DNA from: Nonomuraea rhodomycinica
GTDB taxonomy: Bacteria > Actinomycetota > Actinomycetes > Streptosporangiales > Streptosporangiaceae
Direction of reading: 5' to 3'
Assembly (NCBI RefSeq): GCF_013363995.1
Contig: NZ_JABWGO010000011.1
Coordinates: 186,001 to 250,000, forward strand
Length of the DNA stretch: 64,000 bases
A model generated the notes under the pieces. The model had not been told where the DNA came from and did no database searches. It saw only the letters and a list, made by a program, of their open reading frames with translations. A program made the translations under genes and the position numbers. Shown piece by piece: positions 17,542 to 25,935 of the stretch; positions within the stretch are counted from its first letter, which is position 1; each line of letters opens with the position of its first letter.

Positions 17542-17560
17542 TACCGAACAAAGTTCGGTA
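17542..17560. promoter_or_regulatory. TACCGAAC-AAA-GTTCGGTA palindrome
   Basis: Perfect 8-bp arms with a 3-nt centre lie 20 bp after the kinase 3 stop and about 215 bp before etfB. There is no T-run, so an operator of the TetR kind is more likely than a terminator. Confidence 0.5.
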
Positions 17561-17615
17561 GTGTGGGGAACGGTGACGCCGCGGCGCGGACCCGGGAGGT
17601 CGTGTTTGCGCCGAA

Positions 17616-17631
17616 GCTACCCGTGGGTAAC
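17616..17631. promoter_or_regulatory. GCTACCC-GT-GGGTAAC imperfect palindrome upstream of etfB
   Basis: A 16-bp nearly symmetric element (one mismatched pair) sits 143 bp before etfB. It resembles TTAC-core operators of TetR-type fatty-acid-degradation regulators in actinobacteria. That link is inference. Confidence 0.4.
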
Positions 17632-17774
17632 ATGGCGGCGGGAAGCACGGGAGCGACCCGTGCCACCCGCTGTCACGGAGCCCACGGGACACCTGGCAGT
17701 CTGGACAGCATGCATCCAGCGCCCGCCGCACCGACGCGGTGGCGCACGCGAACACGGGAGGTCGGCCACCGGCC

Positions 17775-18554
17775 ATGAACATCGTCGTCTGCGTGAAGCA
17801 GGTCCCCGACACGGCGACCGAGCGCAAGCTGCGGTCCGATGACAAGACGCTCGACCGTGACGCCGTAGACGGCGTGGTCAACGAGCTGGACGAGTACGCG
17901 GTCGAGGAGGCACTGAAGCTCAAGGAGGCCCATGGCGGTGAGGTCACCGTCCTCTCCATGGGCCCGGGCAAGGCCACCGAGACCATCCGCAAGGCCCTGG
18001 CCATGGGCGCCGACAAGGCGGTCCACCTCAGCGACGACGCCCTGCACGGCTCCGACGCGCTGTCGACCTCCTACGCGATGGCGCAGGCGCTGAAGAAGAT
18101 CGGTTTCGACCTGGTCATCCTCGGCTCCGAGTCCACCGACGCCCGCACCGGCGTGCTCGCCGCGATGCTGGCCGAGCGGCTCGGCACCCCGCAGCTCACG
18201 CTCGCCAACAAGGTCGAGGTCGACGGGTCGTCCATCGCGATCCAGCGGCTGACCGACTACGGGTTCGACCGGGTCGAGGCCACCCTGCCCGCCGTCGTCT
18301 CCGTGGTGGAGAAGATCAACGAGCCGCGCTACCCGTCCTTCAAGGGCATCATGGCGGCCAAGAAGAAGCCGGTCGAGACGCTCGGCATCGCCGACGCCGA
18401 GATCGCGGCCGACCAGGTGGGCCTCGACGCCGCCTGGTCCGAGGTCGTCGACTTCGCCGCGGCCCCGCCGCGCGCGGCCGGCACGATCGTCAAGGACGAG
18501 GGCGACGGCGGCGTGAAGGCCGCCGAGTTCCTCGCCTCCAAGAAGTTCATCTGA
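17775..18554 (+). CDS. etfB: Electron transfer flavoprotein beta subunit
   Basis: The 259-residue protein is the EtfB subunit, which with EtfA passes electrons from acyl-CoA dehydrogenases to ETF-quinone oxidoreductase. It begins with the typical MNIVVCVKQVPDT and has the ESTDARTGVLAAMLAERLG nucleotide-binding segment. The length is normal. ATG 17775 begins at the conserved N-terminus; GGGAGG lies rather far upstream. etfA follows after 19 bp in the same operon. Two palindromes upstream may be operators. The function is secure from sequence. Confidence 0.96.
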   Translation: MNIVVCVKQVPDTATERKLRSDDKTLDRDAVDGVVNELDEYAVEEALKLKEAHGGEVTVLSMGPGKATETIRKALAMGADKAVHLSDDALHGSDALSTSYAMAQALKKIGFDLVILGSESTDARTGVLAAMLAERLGTPQLTLANKVEVDGSSIAIQRLTDYGFDRVEATLPAVVSVVEKINEPRYPSFKGIMAAKKKPVETLGIADAEIAADQVGLDAAWSEVVDFAAAPPRAAGTIVKDEGDGGVKAAEFLASKKFI

Positions 18555-18573
18555 GAACGGGGGTTTTGCTGAT

Positions 18574-19527
18574 ATGTCGGAGATTCTCGTTCTCGTCGAG
18601 CAGCTCGACGGCGAGGTCAAGAAGGTCACGCTGGAGCTGCTGACCCTGGCGCGCGGCCTCGGCACGCCGGCCGCCGTCTGGGCCGGCCCCGGCCTCACCG
18701 ACGGCGCCAAGGCCAAGCTGGCCGAGTACGGCGCCGAGAAGATCTACGTCGCCTCCTCCGCCGACGTGGTCGACCACGTGGTGGCCCCCAAGGCCGAGCT
18801 GCTCGCCCAGCTCGTGGCCGACAAGTCGCCCGCCGCCGTGCTGGTGGCGGCCACGGCCGAGGGCAAGGAGGTCGCCGGCCGCCTCGCGGTCAAGACCGAC
18901 TCGGGCGTCATCACCGACGCCGTGGGCCTCGGCGAGGGCTTCGTCGCCGACCAGTCCATCTTCGGTGGCGGGGTCAACGTCCGCTCCCGGGTGCGCAAGG
19001 GCACGCCCATCGTCGCCGTACGCCCCAACTCCACCGCTCCCGAGCCCGCCGCGGGCGCCGGCGCGGAGGAGGAGGTGTCGCTCACCCTGAGCGAGGCCGC
19101 CAGGGCGGCCCGCATCGTCGAGCGGGTCAAGCAGGAGAAGGGTGCCCGTCCCGAGCTGACCGAGGCCGCGATCGTGGTCTCCGGTGGGCGCGGCGTCGGC
19201 TCGGCCGAGAACTTCTCGGTCATCGAGGGCCTGGCCGACGCGCTCGGCGCGGCCGTGGGCGCCTCGCGCGCCGCCACGGACGCCGGCTGGTACCCGCACC
19301 AGTTCCAGGTCGGCCAGACCGGCAAGACCGTCTCGCCGCAGCTCTACATCGCGGCCGGCATCTCCGGCGCCATCCAGCACCGGGCCGGCATGCAGACCGC
19401 GAAGACGATCGTGGCGATCAACAAGGACCCGGAGGCGCCGATCTTCGAGCTCGCCGACTACGGCGTCGTGGGCGACCTGCACCAGGTCGTTCCGCAGCTC
19501 ACCGAAGAGGTCGCCAAGCGGAAGTAG
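18574..19527 (+). CDS. etfA: Electron transfer flavoprotein alpha subunit
   Basis: The 317-residue protein is EtfA, the FAD-binding partner of EtfB. The C-terminal FAD domain shows [35 protein letters not shown] and [22 protein letters not shown] (in part), all hallmark segments. A GGGGG ribosome binding site precedes ATG 18574. With etfB it forms a two-gene operon closed by a GC-rich hairpin about 65 bp downstream. The assignment is secure. Confidence 0.96.
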   Translation: MSEILVLVEQLDGEVKKVTLELLTLARGLGTPAAVWAGPGLTDGAKAKLAEYGAEKIYVASSADVVDHVVAPKAELLAQLVADKSPAAVLVAATAEGKEVAGRLAVKTDSGVITDAVGLGEGFVADQSIFGGGVNVRSRVRKGTPIVAVRPNSTAPEPAAGAGAEEEVSLTLSEAARAARIVERVKQEKGARPELTEAAIVVSGGRGVGSAENFSVIEGLADALGAAVGASRAATDAGWYPHQFQVGQTGKTVSPQLYIAAGISGAIQHRAGMQTAKTIVAINKDPEAPIFELADYGVVGDLHQVVPQLTEEVAKRK

Positions 19528-19590
19528 CGGCAGGGGGAGAGCACGGTCTTCGCTTGACGGCGCTTCGCGCACAGGGCTCAGGCTGTGACA

Positions 19591-19612
19591 TTGGGGGGCC
19601 CCGGCCCCCCAA
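19591..19612 (+). terminator. GC-rich hairpin after etfA
   Basis: TTGGGGGG (19591-19598) and CCCCCCAA (19605-19612) form an 8-bp stem with a 6-nt loop. There is no T-run, as is common for actinobacterial terminators. Confidence 0.55.
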
Positions 19613-19722
19613 ACCCCTGCTCAAGAGCCGCTTCGCCGATTCGGTGGCCAGTCACGTCGGGCCGGCCGGAGGCACCCCCGAAACGGCGGGTCTCGATGGC
19701 CGTTTCCCATAACTCCATGTGT

Positions 19723-19736
19723 TTGTCATGTGACAA
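19723..19736. promoter_or_regulatory. TTGTCA-TG-TGACAA palindrome before the Rpn-type gene
   Basis: Perfect 6-bp arms lie just upstream of ATG 19745. The TGTCATG core recurs at 19741-19747, overlapping the start codon. It may be an operator; GACAAT 7 nt before the ATG could be a -10 element. Confidence 0.35.
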
Positions 19737-19744
19737 TAAGTGTC

Positions 19745-20635
19745 ATGCCGTCCCCCCGCCATGACGCCCTCACTCGGCTGTTCAGCAACCGTCCGCAACT
19801 GGCGGTCGAGGTTCTGCGTGATCTTCTGGGTATGGAACTGCCTGCCACGCCGCTGATCCGGCTTGAGGATTCCACCTTCAACACTCGGCCGTCCGACGAC
19901 ATCGAGGCCGACCTGGTCCTCGTCCTGGGGCCTCCGCGGACGCCGGCGCACGCCATCATCGTCGAGATCCAGCAGGACAAGTCCAAGAACCCCCAGCAAC
20001 TGGCACGCTATGCCGCCGCGTTGTGGTTGATGCTGGGCTGCGATGTCACGGTCCTGATCGTCTGTCCCGATCGTGGGGTTGCCGCCCACTATGCGTTGCC
20101 GATCGATTCCGGGCTGGCCGGCTATCGCTTCCAGGCTCAGGTGCTGGGGCCGGACGGCATACCGGCCATCATCGATCCTCAGGAGGCTGCTGCCAACCTG
20201 GGGTTGTCGGCGATGGCGGTCATGGTCCACGGTCGTGACCGCAAGGTGGTGGAGGCTTTCACCACAGCGTTGAGCACGCTGCGTGATGAACACGCTCCGA
20301 AGTACTATGAATACGCCTACAGCATGTCGGCGCCCGAAGTGCGGCACCTCCTGGAGGAGATCATGACGTCCACAGACTGGCCCGTCTACAGCCCCTTCGC
20401 CCGCGAACACTACGGCCGTGGCCTCGACGAAGGCCGAGCCGAGGGCAAGACTGAGGGCGCAGCCGAAGAGGCGGCCAGGATGCTGATGCTTGTGCTGGGA
20501 GCGCGTGGCTTCGAGGTTCCGGAGGACATGCGCGCACGGATCTCTTCGTGTGCTGATCTCGCTCAGCTGGAGGGCTGGGCTACTCGCGCGGTGACCGTCC
20601 AGTCTCTTCAGGAGTTGTTCGACCAGAGCGGCTGA
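19745..20635 (+). CDS. Rpn-family recombination-promoting nuclease-like protein (PD-(D/E)XK)
   Basis: The 296-residue protein resembles Rpn/YhgA-like putative nucleases. The PD-(D/E)XK core is visible as Asp56 (DDIEADLVLVLG), then Glu74-Ile-Gln76 (IIVEIQQDKSK), with Tyr89 in QLARYAAALW. The C-terminus carries GRGLDEGRAEGKTEG and a helical tail typical of this group. The start is uncertain: ATG 19745 has no Shine-Dalgarno and GTG 19730 is also in frame. Codon use (TTG, CTT, TAT) is less GC-biased than its neighbours, which suggests transfer. The last 330 bp are repeated directly downstream. Confidence 0.75.
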   Translation: MPSPRHDALTRLFSNRPQLAVEVLRDLLGMELPATPLIRLEDSTFNTRPSDDIEADLVLVLGPPRTPAHAIIVEIQQDKSKNPQQLARYAAALWLMLGCDVTVLIVCPDRGVAAHYALPIDSGLAGYRFQAQVLGPDGIPAIIDPQEAAANLGLSAMAVMVHGRDRKVVEAFTTALSTLRDEHAPKYYEYAYSMSAPEVRHLLEEIMTSTDWPVYSPFAREHYGRGLDEGRAEGKTEGAAEEAARMLMLVLGARGFEVPEDMRARISSCADLAQLEGWATRAVTVQSLQELFDQSG

Positions 20636-21005
20636 CGGCGTCGTCAGGGTGAACGCCAGCCGGGTCGTGTGTCAGGCGGGGTGAGAAGTCGGCGCCCGAA
20701 GTGCGGCACCTCCTGGAGGAGATCATGACGTCCACAGACTGGCCCGTCTACAGCCCCTTCGCCCGCGAACACTACGGCCGTGGCCTCGACGAAGGCCGAG
20801 CCGAGGGCGCAGCCGAAGAGGCGGCCAGGATGCTGATGCTTGTGCTGGGCGCGCGTGGCTTCCATGTTCCGGAGGACATGCGCGCACGGATCTCTTCGTG
20901 TGCTGATCTCGCTCAGCTGGAGGGCTGGGCTACTCGCGCGGTGACCGTCCAGTCTCTTAAGGAGTTGTTCGACCAGAGCGGCTGATGGCGTCGTCGGGGT
21001 GGACG
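20326..21005. repeat. Tandem partial duplication of the Rpn-type gene 3' end
   Basis: 20326-20655 and 20688-21005 are near-identical copies running from inside the Rpn-type gene to 20 bp past its stop. The second copy lacks 12 nt between two GAGGGC direct repeats and has a handful of substitutions. A 32-bp spacer separates the copies. Confidence 0.9.
20688..20985 (+). pseudogene. Duplicated 3' fragment of the Rpn-type nuclease gene
   Basis: This fragment encodes the last ~97 residues of the upstream protein, minus a 4-residue deletion in the GRAEG stretch, and ends at the same stop. It lacks the catalytic core. The first possible start, GTG 20701, has no ribosome binding site. The frame remains open, so the duplication looks recent or the short C-terminal protein is tolerated. 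I treat it as a non-functional remnant, although expression of an isolated C-terminal regulatory piece cannot be excluded. Confidence 0.7.
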
Positions 21006-21106
21006 TCATTCGGTCATCGTCGCCGGTCGCGTCCGGTCCGCTCTGAAAGACCGCCGGTCGGCAGGGGAGTCGTCACCAGTGGCGCGAGGGCGTCCCGGAT
21101 GACGTG

Positions 21107-21144
21107 GAACGGCGCCGCACGGAGTCATCCGTGCGGCGCCGTTC
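21107..21144. terminator. Perfect 16-bp stem hairpin
   Basis: Arms 21107-21122 and 21129-21144 pair perfectly around a 6-nt loop (AGTCAT). It lies 38 bp past the MFS stop on the minus strand and could terminate that gene and any transcript from the Rpn side. Confidence 0.8.
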
Positions 21145-21182
21145 GCGTGGCACCCCGAGCGTGACGCCCAGGGCGTGATGGC

Positions 21183-22382
21183 TCAGGCGGCGACCTCGAC
21201 GCGCTCGCGCTCGCGCGCCGGCAGTACCCGGACCGCCTCCGGCTCCTCGCGCGGCAGCAGGCGTGCGGCCAGCGTGATCAGCAGGCCGAGCACCACCGCG
21301 AGCCCGAGCGCGGTACGCAGCGAGGTGGCGTCCGACAGGAACCCGATCACGACCGGGCCGAGCAGCAGCCCCGCGTAGCCCATGGCGCCGGCCTGGGCGA
21401 TCGCCGGCCCGGGGTTGTCCGTGGCGGTGCCGGCGAGGGACAGGGTCATCGGCGAGATCGTCGCCACGCCGAGCCCGACGAAGAACATCGCGAGCACCGC
21501 CATCAGCGGCGCGGGCGCCGCCAGCACGACCGTGAAGAACCCGGCCGTTGCCAGCCCCGACACGGTCAGCATGCCGCGTACTCCGAACCGCGACCGCAGC
21601 CGGTCGCCGGTCAGCCGGGCGATCAGCATGCCCACCTCGAACACCGGATAGCCGAGCGCCGCCACCGCCTCCGGCGCGCCCAGCGTGTCACGCATGAACA
21701 GGCCGTTCCAGTCGGCGACCGTGCCCTCGACCATGAACGCGAAGAACATCAGCGCGCCCAGCAGGTAGACGATCGGCGGCATGCGGCGCCGTGCGGCCGT
21801 CCCGGCCTCGCGGGCGGGGGCCTCGGCGAGGTACGCGCGGCCGGCCAGGATCATCACCGGTAGGGAGACCAGGCCGACGAGCGCCAGGTTCGCGGTGAAG
21901 GACAGGCCCAGCGCGATGGCCAGGCTGCCCAGCGCGCCCGCGGAGATGGCGCCGACGCACCAGCCCGCGTGCATGCCGTTCATCAGGGGACGCCCGTAGG
22001 CGCGCTCGACGGTGGAGCCCTGCGCGTTCATCGCGATGTCCACCATGCCGAACGCGAGGCCGAAGAACGCGGCGGCGCCCAGGAGGACCGGCAGGTTCGG
22101 CGCGAACGCCACGCCCACCAGGCCGAGCGCCGTGAGCGGCCCGCCGACGCGCAGGACGCTCCTGCTCCCGAAGCGGGCCATGACGCGGCGCATGGACTGC
22201 ATGGTGACCAGGGCGCCGAGGCCCCAGACGAGCAGGATGGCGCCCACGACGGACTCCGACAGGCCCAGCTTGTCGGTCAACGCCGGGATGCGCACGGTCA
22301 TCGTGCCCACCATCAGGCCGGCCATCACGAACGTCAGGACGGCCCCGTACCGGGCCGTCCGCAGGTCCTTCGCCATCATCAC
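21183..22382 (-). CDS. MFS transporter (YbjJ-like)
   Basis: The 399-residue membrane protein has about 12 hydrophobic segments. It shows the loop between helices 2 and 3 as SMRRVMARFGSRSVLRVGG and a central loop rich in Ala/Arg. The sequence resembles the YbjJ group of the major facilitator superfamily, often annotated as sugar or drug exporters; the substrate is unknown. The start is GTG 22382 or ATG 22379, both just after GAGAGG. A 540-bp hairpin-rich gap separates it from a co-oriented tetR gene, so control by that regulator is possible but unproven. Confidence 0.85.
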   Translation of the reverse strand: MMMAKDLRTARYGAVLTFVMAGLMVGTMTVRIPALTDKLGLSESVVGAILLVWGLGALVTMQSMRRVMARFGSRSVLRVGGPLTALGLVGVAFAPNLPVLLGAAAFFGLAFGMVDIAMNAQGSTVERAYGRPLMNGMHAGWCVGAISAGALGSLAIALGLSFTANLALVGLVSLPVMILAGRAYLAEAPAREAGTAARRRMPPIVYLLGALMFFAFMVEGTVADWNGLFMRDTLGAPEAVAALGYPVFEVGMLIARLTGDRLRSRFGVRGMLTVSGLATAGFFTVVLAAPAPLMAVLAMFFVGLGVATISPMTLSLAGTATDNPGPAIAQAGAMGYAGLLLGPVVIGFLSDATSLRTALGLAVVLGLLITLAARLLPREEPEAVRVLPARERERVEVAA

Positions 22383-22430
22383 AGCGCACCTCTCAGAGCG
22401 TCACGAACGTCATTCGAAAAGTCGGGGGAG

Positions 22431-22677
22431 GGGCGCCGGCGGGGGTGCCGGCACCCTCTCGGGGGTTCGGGCACCGGCGGGGGCCGGCGCCCTTGGGGGG
22501 AGGGTCGGGCGCGGCGGGGGCCGGCGCCCTTGGGGGCTCGGTGGGGCGCGGCGGGGATGCCGCGGCCCTCGGGGAGGGGGACGGGCGCCGGCGGGGGCCG
22601 GCGTCCTGGGGCATGCGGACGCCCGCCGGGTCGTGGCCGGCGTCCGGGGGGGGGGGGCGCGGCGGGGTGCCGCGGCC
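22431..22677. repeat. Array of about seven imperfect GC-hairpin units (34-40 bp)
   Basis: Units start near 22431, 22469, 22507, 22544, 22583, 22617 and 22656. Most have the form GGGCGCCGGC-GGGG-GCCGGCGCCC followed by a G-rich linker. Each unit can fold into a stem-loop, and the linkers give G-runs that could form quadruplexes. A run of 12 G lies at 22646-22657. Confidence 0.85.
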
Positions 22678-22800
22678 TGGTCACGGAGATCGCCTGGTGG
22701 GCGCGGCGGGCCCTGTCTCCGTGAGGGGGCCATGGGCCGGAACGCGGGGGAAACGGGCCCACGCGAGGTGAGCGCCGTGCGTCCCCGCACCGGCCGCCGC

Positions 22801-22822
22801 GGCCCGGGCTGATCCCCGGGCC
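22801..22822 (-). terminator. GGCCCGGG/CCCGGGCC hairpin downstream of tetR
   Basis: An 8-bp perfect stem with a 6-nt loop lies about 100 bp after the tetR stop on the minus strand. Confidence 0.45.
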
Positions 22823-22922
22823 AGAGCCTCCAACACCGCTGTCGGTCGCCTTATTTCCATCCGGCGCCGCCTTTACGGCTCGCCCGATTCCTCGGGCCGC
22901 CGCCGGGTCTCCTCGGGCGGAT

Positions 22923-23441
22923 CTACGGCGCCGGAGGAGGTTTCAGCAGCGCGCGCAGGCGGGCCTCCAGGGCCCGCAGGTCGCTCTCGGTGTTGAGCTC
23001 CGGGTCGTGGCTGGCCACGTCCCAGAGCCCCTCGCACGCGAGGCGCACCACCTGGGAGGCGAGCGGGTCGGGCTCTACGTCCAGCCCCTCGCGGTGCCAG
23101 CGGGCCATGGCCTCGCGCAGCGGCGCCAGCAGGAACAGGTTGCCCGACGCCCCGGTGACCACGGCCCATCGTCGCAGCCGGCCCGAGCGGACGGCCGCCA
23201 GCGTGGCGGCGATGTAGCGCTCGGTGTAGGTGTCGTCCGGCTGGGCGGCCATGAGCTGGTCGAACTCGTCGATGAGACGCTCGACCATGCCCTTGATCAG
23301 GGCCTCCTTGCTGCCGAAGTGGTAGAGGAGGCCACCTTTGCTCACCCCCGCGCGGTCGGCGACGGCGGAGAGCGTGAGCGCGGCCGAGCCCTGATCGCAG
23401 AGCAGATCCTCCGCGGCGTCCAGCAACTCGTCCCGTCTCAT
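22923..23441 (-). CDS. TetR-family transcriptional regulator
   Basis: The 172-residue protein has an N-terminal TetR helix-turn-helix (LTLSAVADRAGVSKGGLLYHFGSKEALI, residues ~23-50, shown in part) and an all-helical ligand domain with a TetR_C-like segment (VTGASGNLFLLAPLREAM). The ATG at 23441 follows TACAGT by 6 nt, so the mRNA is probably leaderless. A 28-bp perfect palindrome covers its core promoter, which points to autorepression. It is divergent from the cysteine desulfurase gene. The ligand is unknown. Confidence 0.9.
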   Translation of the reverse strand: MRRDELLDAAEDLLCDQGSAALTLSAVADRAGVSKGGLLYHFGSKEALIKGMVERLIDEFDQLMAAQPDDTYTERYIAATLAAVRSGRLRRWAVVTGASGNLFLLAPLREAMARWHREGLDVEPDPLASQVVRLACEGLWDVASHDPELNTESDLRALEARLRALLKPPPAP

Positions 23442-23445
23442 GCCT

Positions 23446-23473
23446 CTACTGTACCGTCCGGACGGTACAGTAG
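23446..23473. promoter_or_regulatory. 28-bp perfect palindromic operator between tetR and cysteine desulfurase
   Basis: The half-site reads CTACTGTACCGTCC and the other half is its exact complement. On the minus strand it covers the spacer and -10 (TACAGT) of tetR. On the plus strand it covers the -35 region of the desulfurase promoter. It is the best operator candidate in the window. Confidence 0.8.
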
Positions 23474-23482
23474 CAAACGAGA

Positions 23483-23497
23483 TACCCTAGGCGGGTG
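23483..23497 (+). promoter_or_regulatory. Leaderless -10 element of the cysteine desulfurase gene
   Basis: TACCCT at 23483-23488 is followed by 6 nt and GTG 23495, with no Shine-Dalgarno sequence. Confidence 0.55.
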
Positions 23498-24658
23498 AGC
23501 AGACCGTCGGCCTACCTTGATCACGCTGCGACCACGCCGATGCTTCCCGAGGCGATCGAGGCCATGACCGAGCAGCTCGGTCAGGTCGGCAACGCCTCGT
23601 CGCTGCACGCGGCGGGCCGGCGGGCACGCCGGGTCGTCGAGGAGGCGCGCGAGAGCATCGCCGACGCGCTGGGCGCCCGGCCGAGCGAGGTGGTCTTCAC
23701 CTCCGGCGGCACCGAGGCCGACAACCTCGCGGTCAAGGGCCTCTACTGGGTGCGCGCCCCGCGCCGCCGCGTCCTGGTCAGCTCGGTGGAGCACCACGGC
23801 GTGCTCGACCCGGCCCACTGGCTGGCCGACACGCAGGGCGCCCAGGTGGAGCTCCTGCCCGTCGACGAGCTCGGCCGCGTCCGGCCCGACGCGCTGCGCG
23901 CCGCGATCGACCGCGACCCGGACGACGTCGCCCTGGTCAGCGTGATGTGGGCCAACAACGAGGTCGGCACCGTCCAGCCGATCCACGTGCTCGCCGCGGC
24001 GGCACGCGACCACGGCATCCCCTTCCACACCGACGCGGTGCAGGCGGTCGGCCAGCTCCCCGTGTCGTTCGCCGCGTCGGGGGCCGACGCGGTCACCGTC
24101 AGCGGCCACAAGACCGGCGGCCCCGTCGGGGTGGGCGCGCTGCTGCTGGCGCGCGGCCTGACCCCGGTTCCCGTCCAGCACGGCGGCGGGCAGGAGCGCG
24201 ACGTGCGCTCCGGCACGCTCGACGCGCCCGCCATCGCGGGCTTCGCCGCCGCGGTGCGGATCGCGGTCAAGGAGCAGGAGAGCCAGCGGCTACGGCTGGC
24301 GGAGCTGCGCGACGACCTCATCCGGCGGGTCCGCCAGGCGGTGCCCGACGTGGTGCTCAACGGCGACCCCGCCGAACGGCTGCCGGGCAACGCCCACTTC
24401 TCGTTCCCCGGCTGCGAGGGCGACGCGCTGCTCATGCTGCTCGACGCCAAGGGCGTGGAGTGCTCGACCGGTTCGGCCTGCTCGGCGGGTGTGGCGCAGC
24501 CGTCCCACGTGCTGCTGGCCATGGGCGCCGACGCGGTGTCGGCGCGCGGCTCCCTCAGGTTCTCGCTGGGACACACCTCGACGCGCGACGACGTGGACCG
24601 GCTCGTCGAGGTGCTGCCGGCGGCCGTCGAACGTGCCCGCCGCGCCGGCTTGAGCTGA
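23495..24658 (+). CDS. Cysteine desulfurase (NifS/IscS family)
   Basis: The 387-residue PLP enzyme converts cysteine to alanine and a protein persulfide, supplying sulfur for tRNA thiolation and Fe-S clusters. The aminotransferase V fold is complete: LDHAATTPM start, [10 protein letters not shown], the PLP lysine Lys206 in SGHKTGGP, and catalytic Cys329 in [18 protein letters not shown]. The GTG start at 23495 fits a leaderless mRNA. The mnmA gene lies 1.3 kb downstream, which supports a role in 2-thiouridine synthesis. The TetR operator upstream suggests it is not simply constitutive. Confidence 0.94.
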   Translation: MSRPSAYLDHAATTPMLPEAIEAMTEQLGQVGNASSLHAAGRRARRVVEEARESIADALGARPSEVVFTSGGTEADNLAVKGLYWVRAPRRRVLVSSVEHHGVLDPAHWLADTQGAQVELLPVDELGRVRPDALRAAIDRDPDDVALVSVMWANNEVGTVQPIHVLAAAARDHGIPFHTDAVQAVGQLPVSFAASGADAVTVSGHKTGGPVGVGALLLARGLTPVPVQHGGGQERDVRSGTLDAPAIAGFAAAVRIAVKEQESQRLRLAELRDDLIRRVRQAVPDVVLNGDPAERLPGNAHFSFPGCEGDALLMLLDAKGVECSTGSACSAGVAQPSHVLLAMGADAVSARGSLRFSLGHTSTRDDVDRLVEVLPAAVERARRAGLS

Positions 24659-24704
24659 CCGCCGACCCTCCGGCGCCTCCCTGCGCTTCCCGGGCTTTGG
24701 GCGG

Positions 24705-25784
24705 TCAGGTGAGGAAGGGGGCGACCGCGGTCCAGGCCGGGTCCTCCGTCACCGCCACCCGCGCCTTGCCCTCGTTCCACCCCTTGGCCAGCTCCTTGGC
24801 CCAGGCGGCGGCGTCGCCTTCCGGGTCGGCGTACACGTGGAAGACCCGTAGGCCCTCGGCGCTCACGTGGGCGGCCAGCAGGGCCGTCTCCCGCCGGTCG
24901 AGCAGCCCGGCCGACAGCCGCTCCTCGAAGGCGCGCAGCGCGGCGAGCGAGTCGCCCGCGGGCAGGCCGCCCTCGTCGCGGTGCCGGTACGGCAGCGTGA
25001 TCTCCACGTGCCGGTCGAACAGCGGATGGTCCACCGGCCGCAGCGGATGGCGGGCGGTCGCCGTCAGCGGCGCGCCGCGGCCCGTCCGGCCCTCCAGCAG
25101 CGCCCACTGCTCCTCGCCCGCGCCGGGCGCGAGGTCCGCGGCCAGGTCGGCCACCACGGCCGGCAGGTGCGCGGCGGCCACCGCGTCGATCGGCTCGAAC
25201 GTCACCGGGGTGATCTCACCCACCCAGCGGGCCACCTCGTCCTCGCCCAGCAGCCAGTCGAGGGCGATCAGAGTCCCCTCCAGCCGGTCGTCCTCGTCGA
25301 GGTCGGCGAAGGCGGGATGGTAGGCCGACACGTCGACGCGCGAGCCGTCGCGCGGCACACGCAGCCCGAGCGTCAGCTTGTCCAGCTTGAACGTTTCCCC
25401 GTCCACGTTGACCGTGCGCTCCGTCGCCCGCGGGTCGGCCTGCCGCGACGGGTGGAACTCCCACAGCAGGTCGCCCTCCGGCGCCGCCGCGGCCCAGCGG
25501 TGGGCCAGCGGCCGCAGCTCGGCGTCGCCCGCGGCGGTCACCACCAGGGCGTGCGCCGCCTCCTTGCCGGGGGCGAGCTCCCACTTCAGGTCGGGGTGGA
25601 GCGCCAGCACGGCGCCGTCGACCAGTTGCCCGAAGCCGAGGATGTCGTCGGCGGCGACCAGGGAGTCGACGCGGGGCCGCGCCTGCTGCCACCACGCCCA
25701 GAACGCGGACACGCGGTCACCCGGCCCGCCCGTCCCGTGCCCGCCGGTGCCGTCCTCGCCGTTCTGGCGCCCGAACAGTCGCAT
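24705..25784 (-). CDS. DUF695-like protein of unknown function
   Basis: The 359-residue soluble protein has no signal peptide. The last ~90 residues ([21 protein letters not shown]..., ending AWTAVAPFL) resemble DUF695; the middle holds [26 protein letters not shown] and a Trp-rich acidic stretch. The N-terminal tail (about residues 1-24) is Gly-rich and probably flexible. GGAAGGA precedes ATG 25784. It lies between the cysteine desulfurase and mnmA on the opposite strand; the same arrangement occurs in related genomes as far as I recall. No catalytic motif is visible. Confidence 0.75.
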   Translation of the reverse strand: MRLFGRQNGEDGTGGHGTGGPGDRVSAFWAWWQQARPRVDSLVAADDILGFGQLVDGAVLALHPDLKWELAPGKEAAHALVVTAAGDAELRPLAHRWAAAAPEGDLLWEFHPSRQADPRATERTVNVDGETFKLDKLTLGLRVPRDGSRVDVSAYHPAFADLDEDDRLEGTLIALDWLLGEDEVARWVGEITPVTFEPIDAVAAAHLPAVVADLAADLAPGAGEEQWALLEGRTGRGAPLTATARHPLRPVDHPLFDRHVEITLPYRHRDEGGLPAGDSLAALRAFEERLSAGLLDRRETALLAAHVSAEGLRVFHVYADPEGDAAAWAKELAKGWNEGKARVAVTEDPAWTAVAPFLT

Positions 25785-25935
25785 AGCCGTGAATCCTTCC
25801 AGACCGCGCGCGTGCTCGCGCCCTCACCCCGGCCCGGGGCCCCAGGATGTGGCCGTGCCGCGGCATGCCGCCGAGCCCTCCGGGCCGCACCGGGCGCGAG
25901 GCCCACTCTCCATCGGACAGTACGCTTGGAACGTC

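Larger units (their letters stand above)
22383..22922. other. 540-bp gene-free interval with GC-hairpin array
   Basis: I see no believable gene here on either strand. Proline-rich frames exist, but the repeat period of 37-39 bp is not a multiple of three. The interval holds the hairpin array at 22431-22677, a 12-G tract and a separate hairpin at 22801-22822. Confidence 0.7.

Noticed and set aside
20701-20985. Independent 94-residue gene after the Rpn-type nuclease
   Set aside because: It is an exact tail copy of the upstream gene without a ribosome binding site or the catalytic core, so treated as a duplicated fragment.
22431-22677. CRISPR-like array
   Set aside because: Units are contiguous palindromic repeats without unique spacers, and no cas gene is present.
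22379-22762. Proline-rich minus-strand frame over the hairpin array
   Set aside because: The repeat unit of 37-39 bp is not a multiple of three and hairpin symmetry explains the sequence better than coding.
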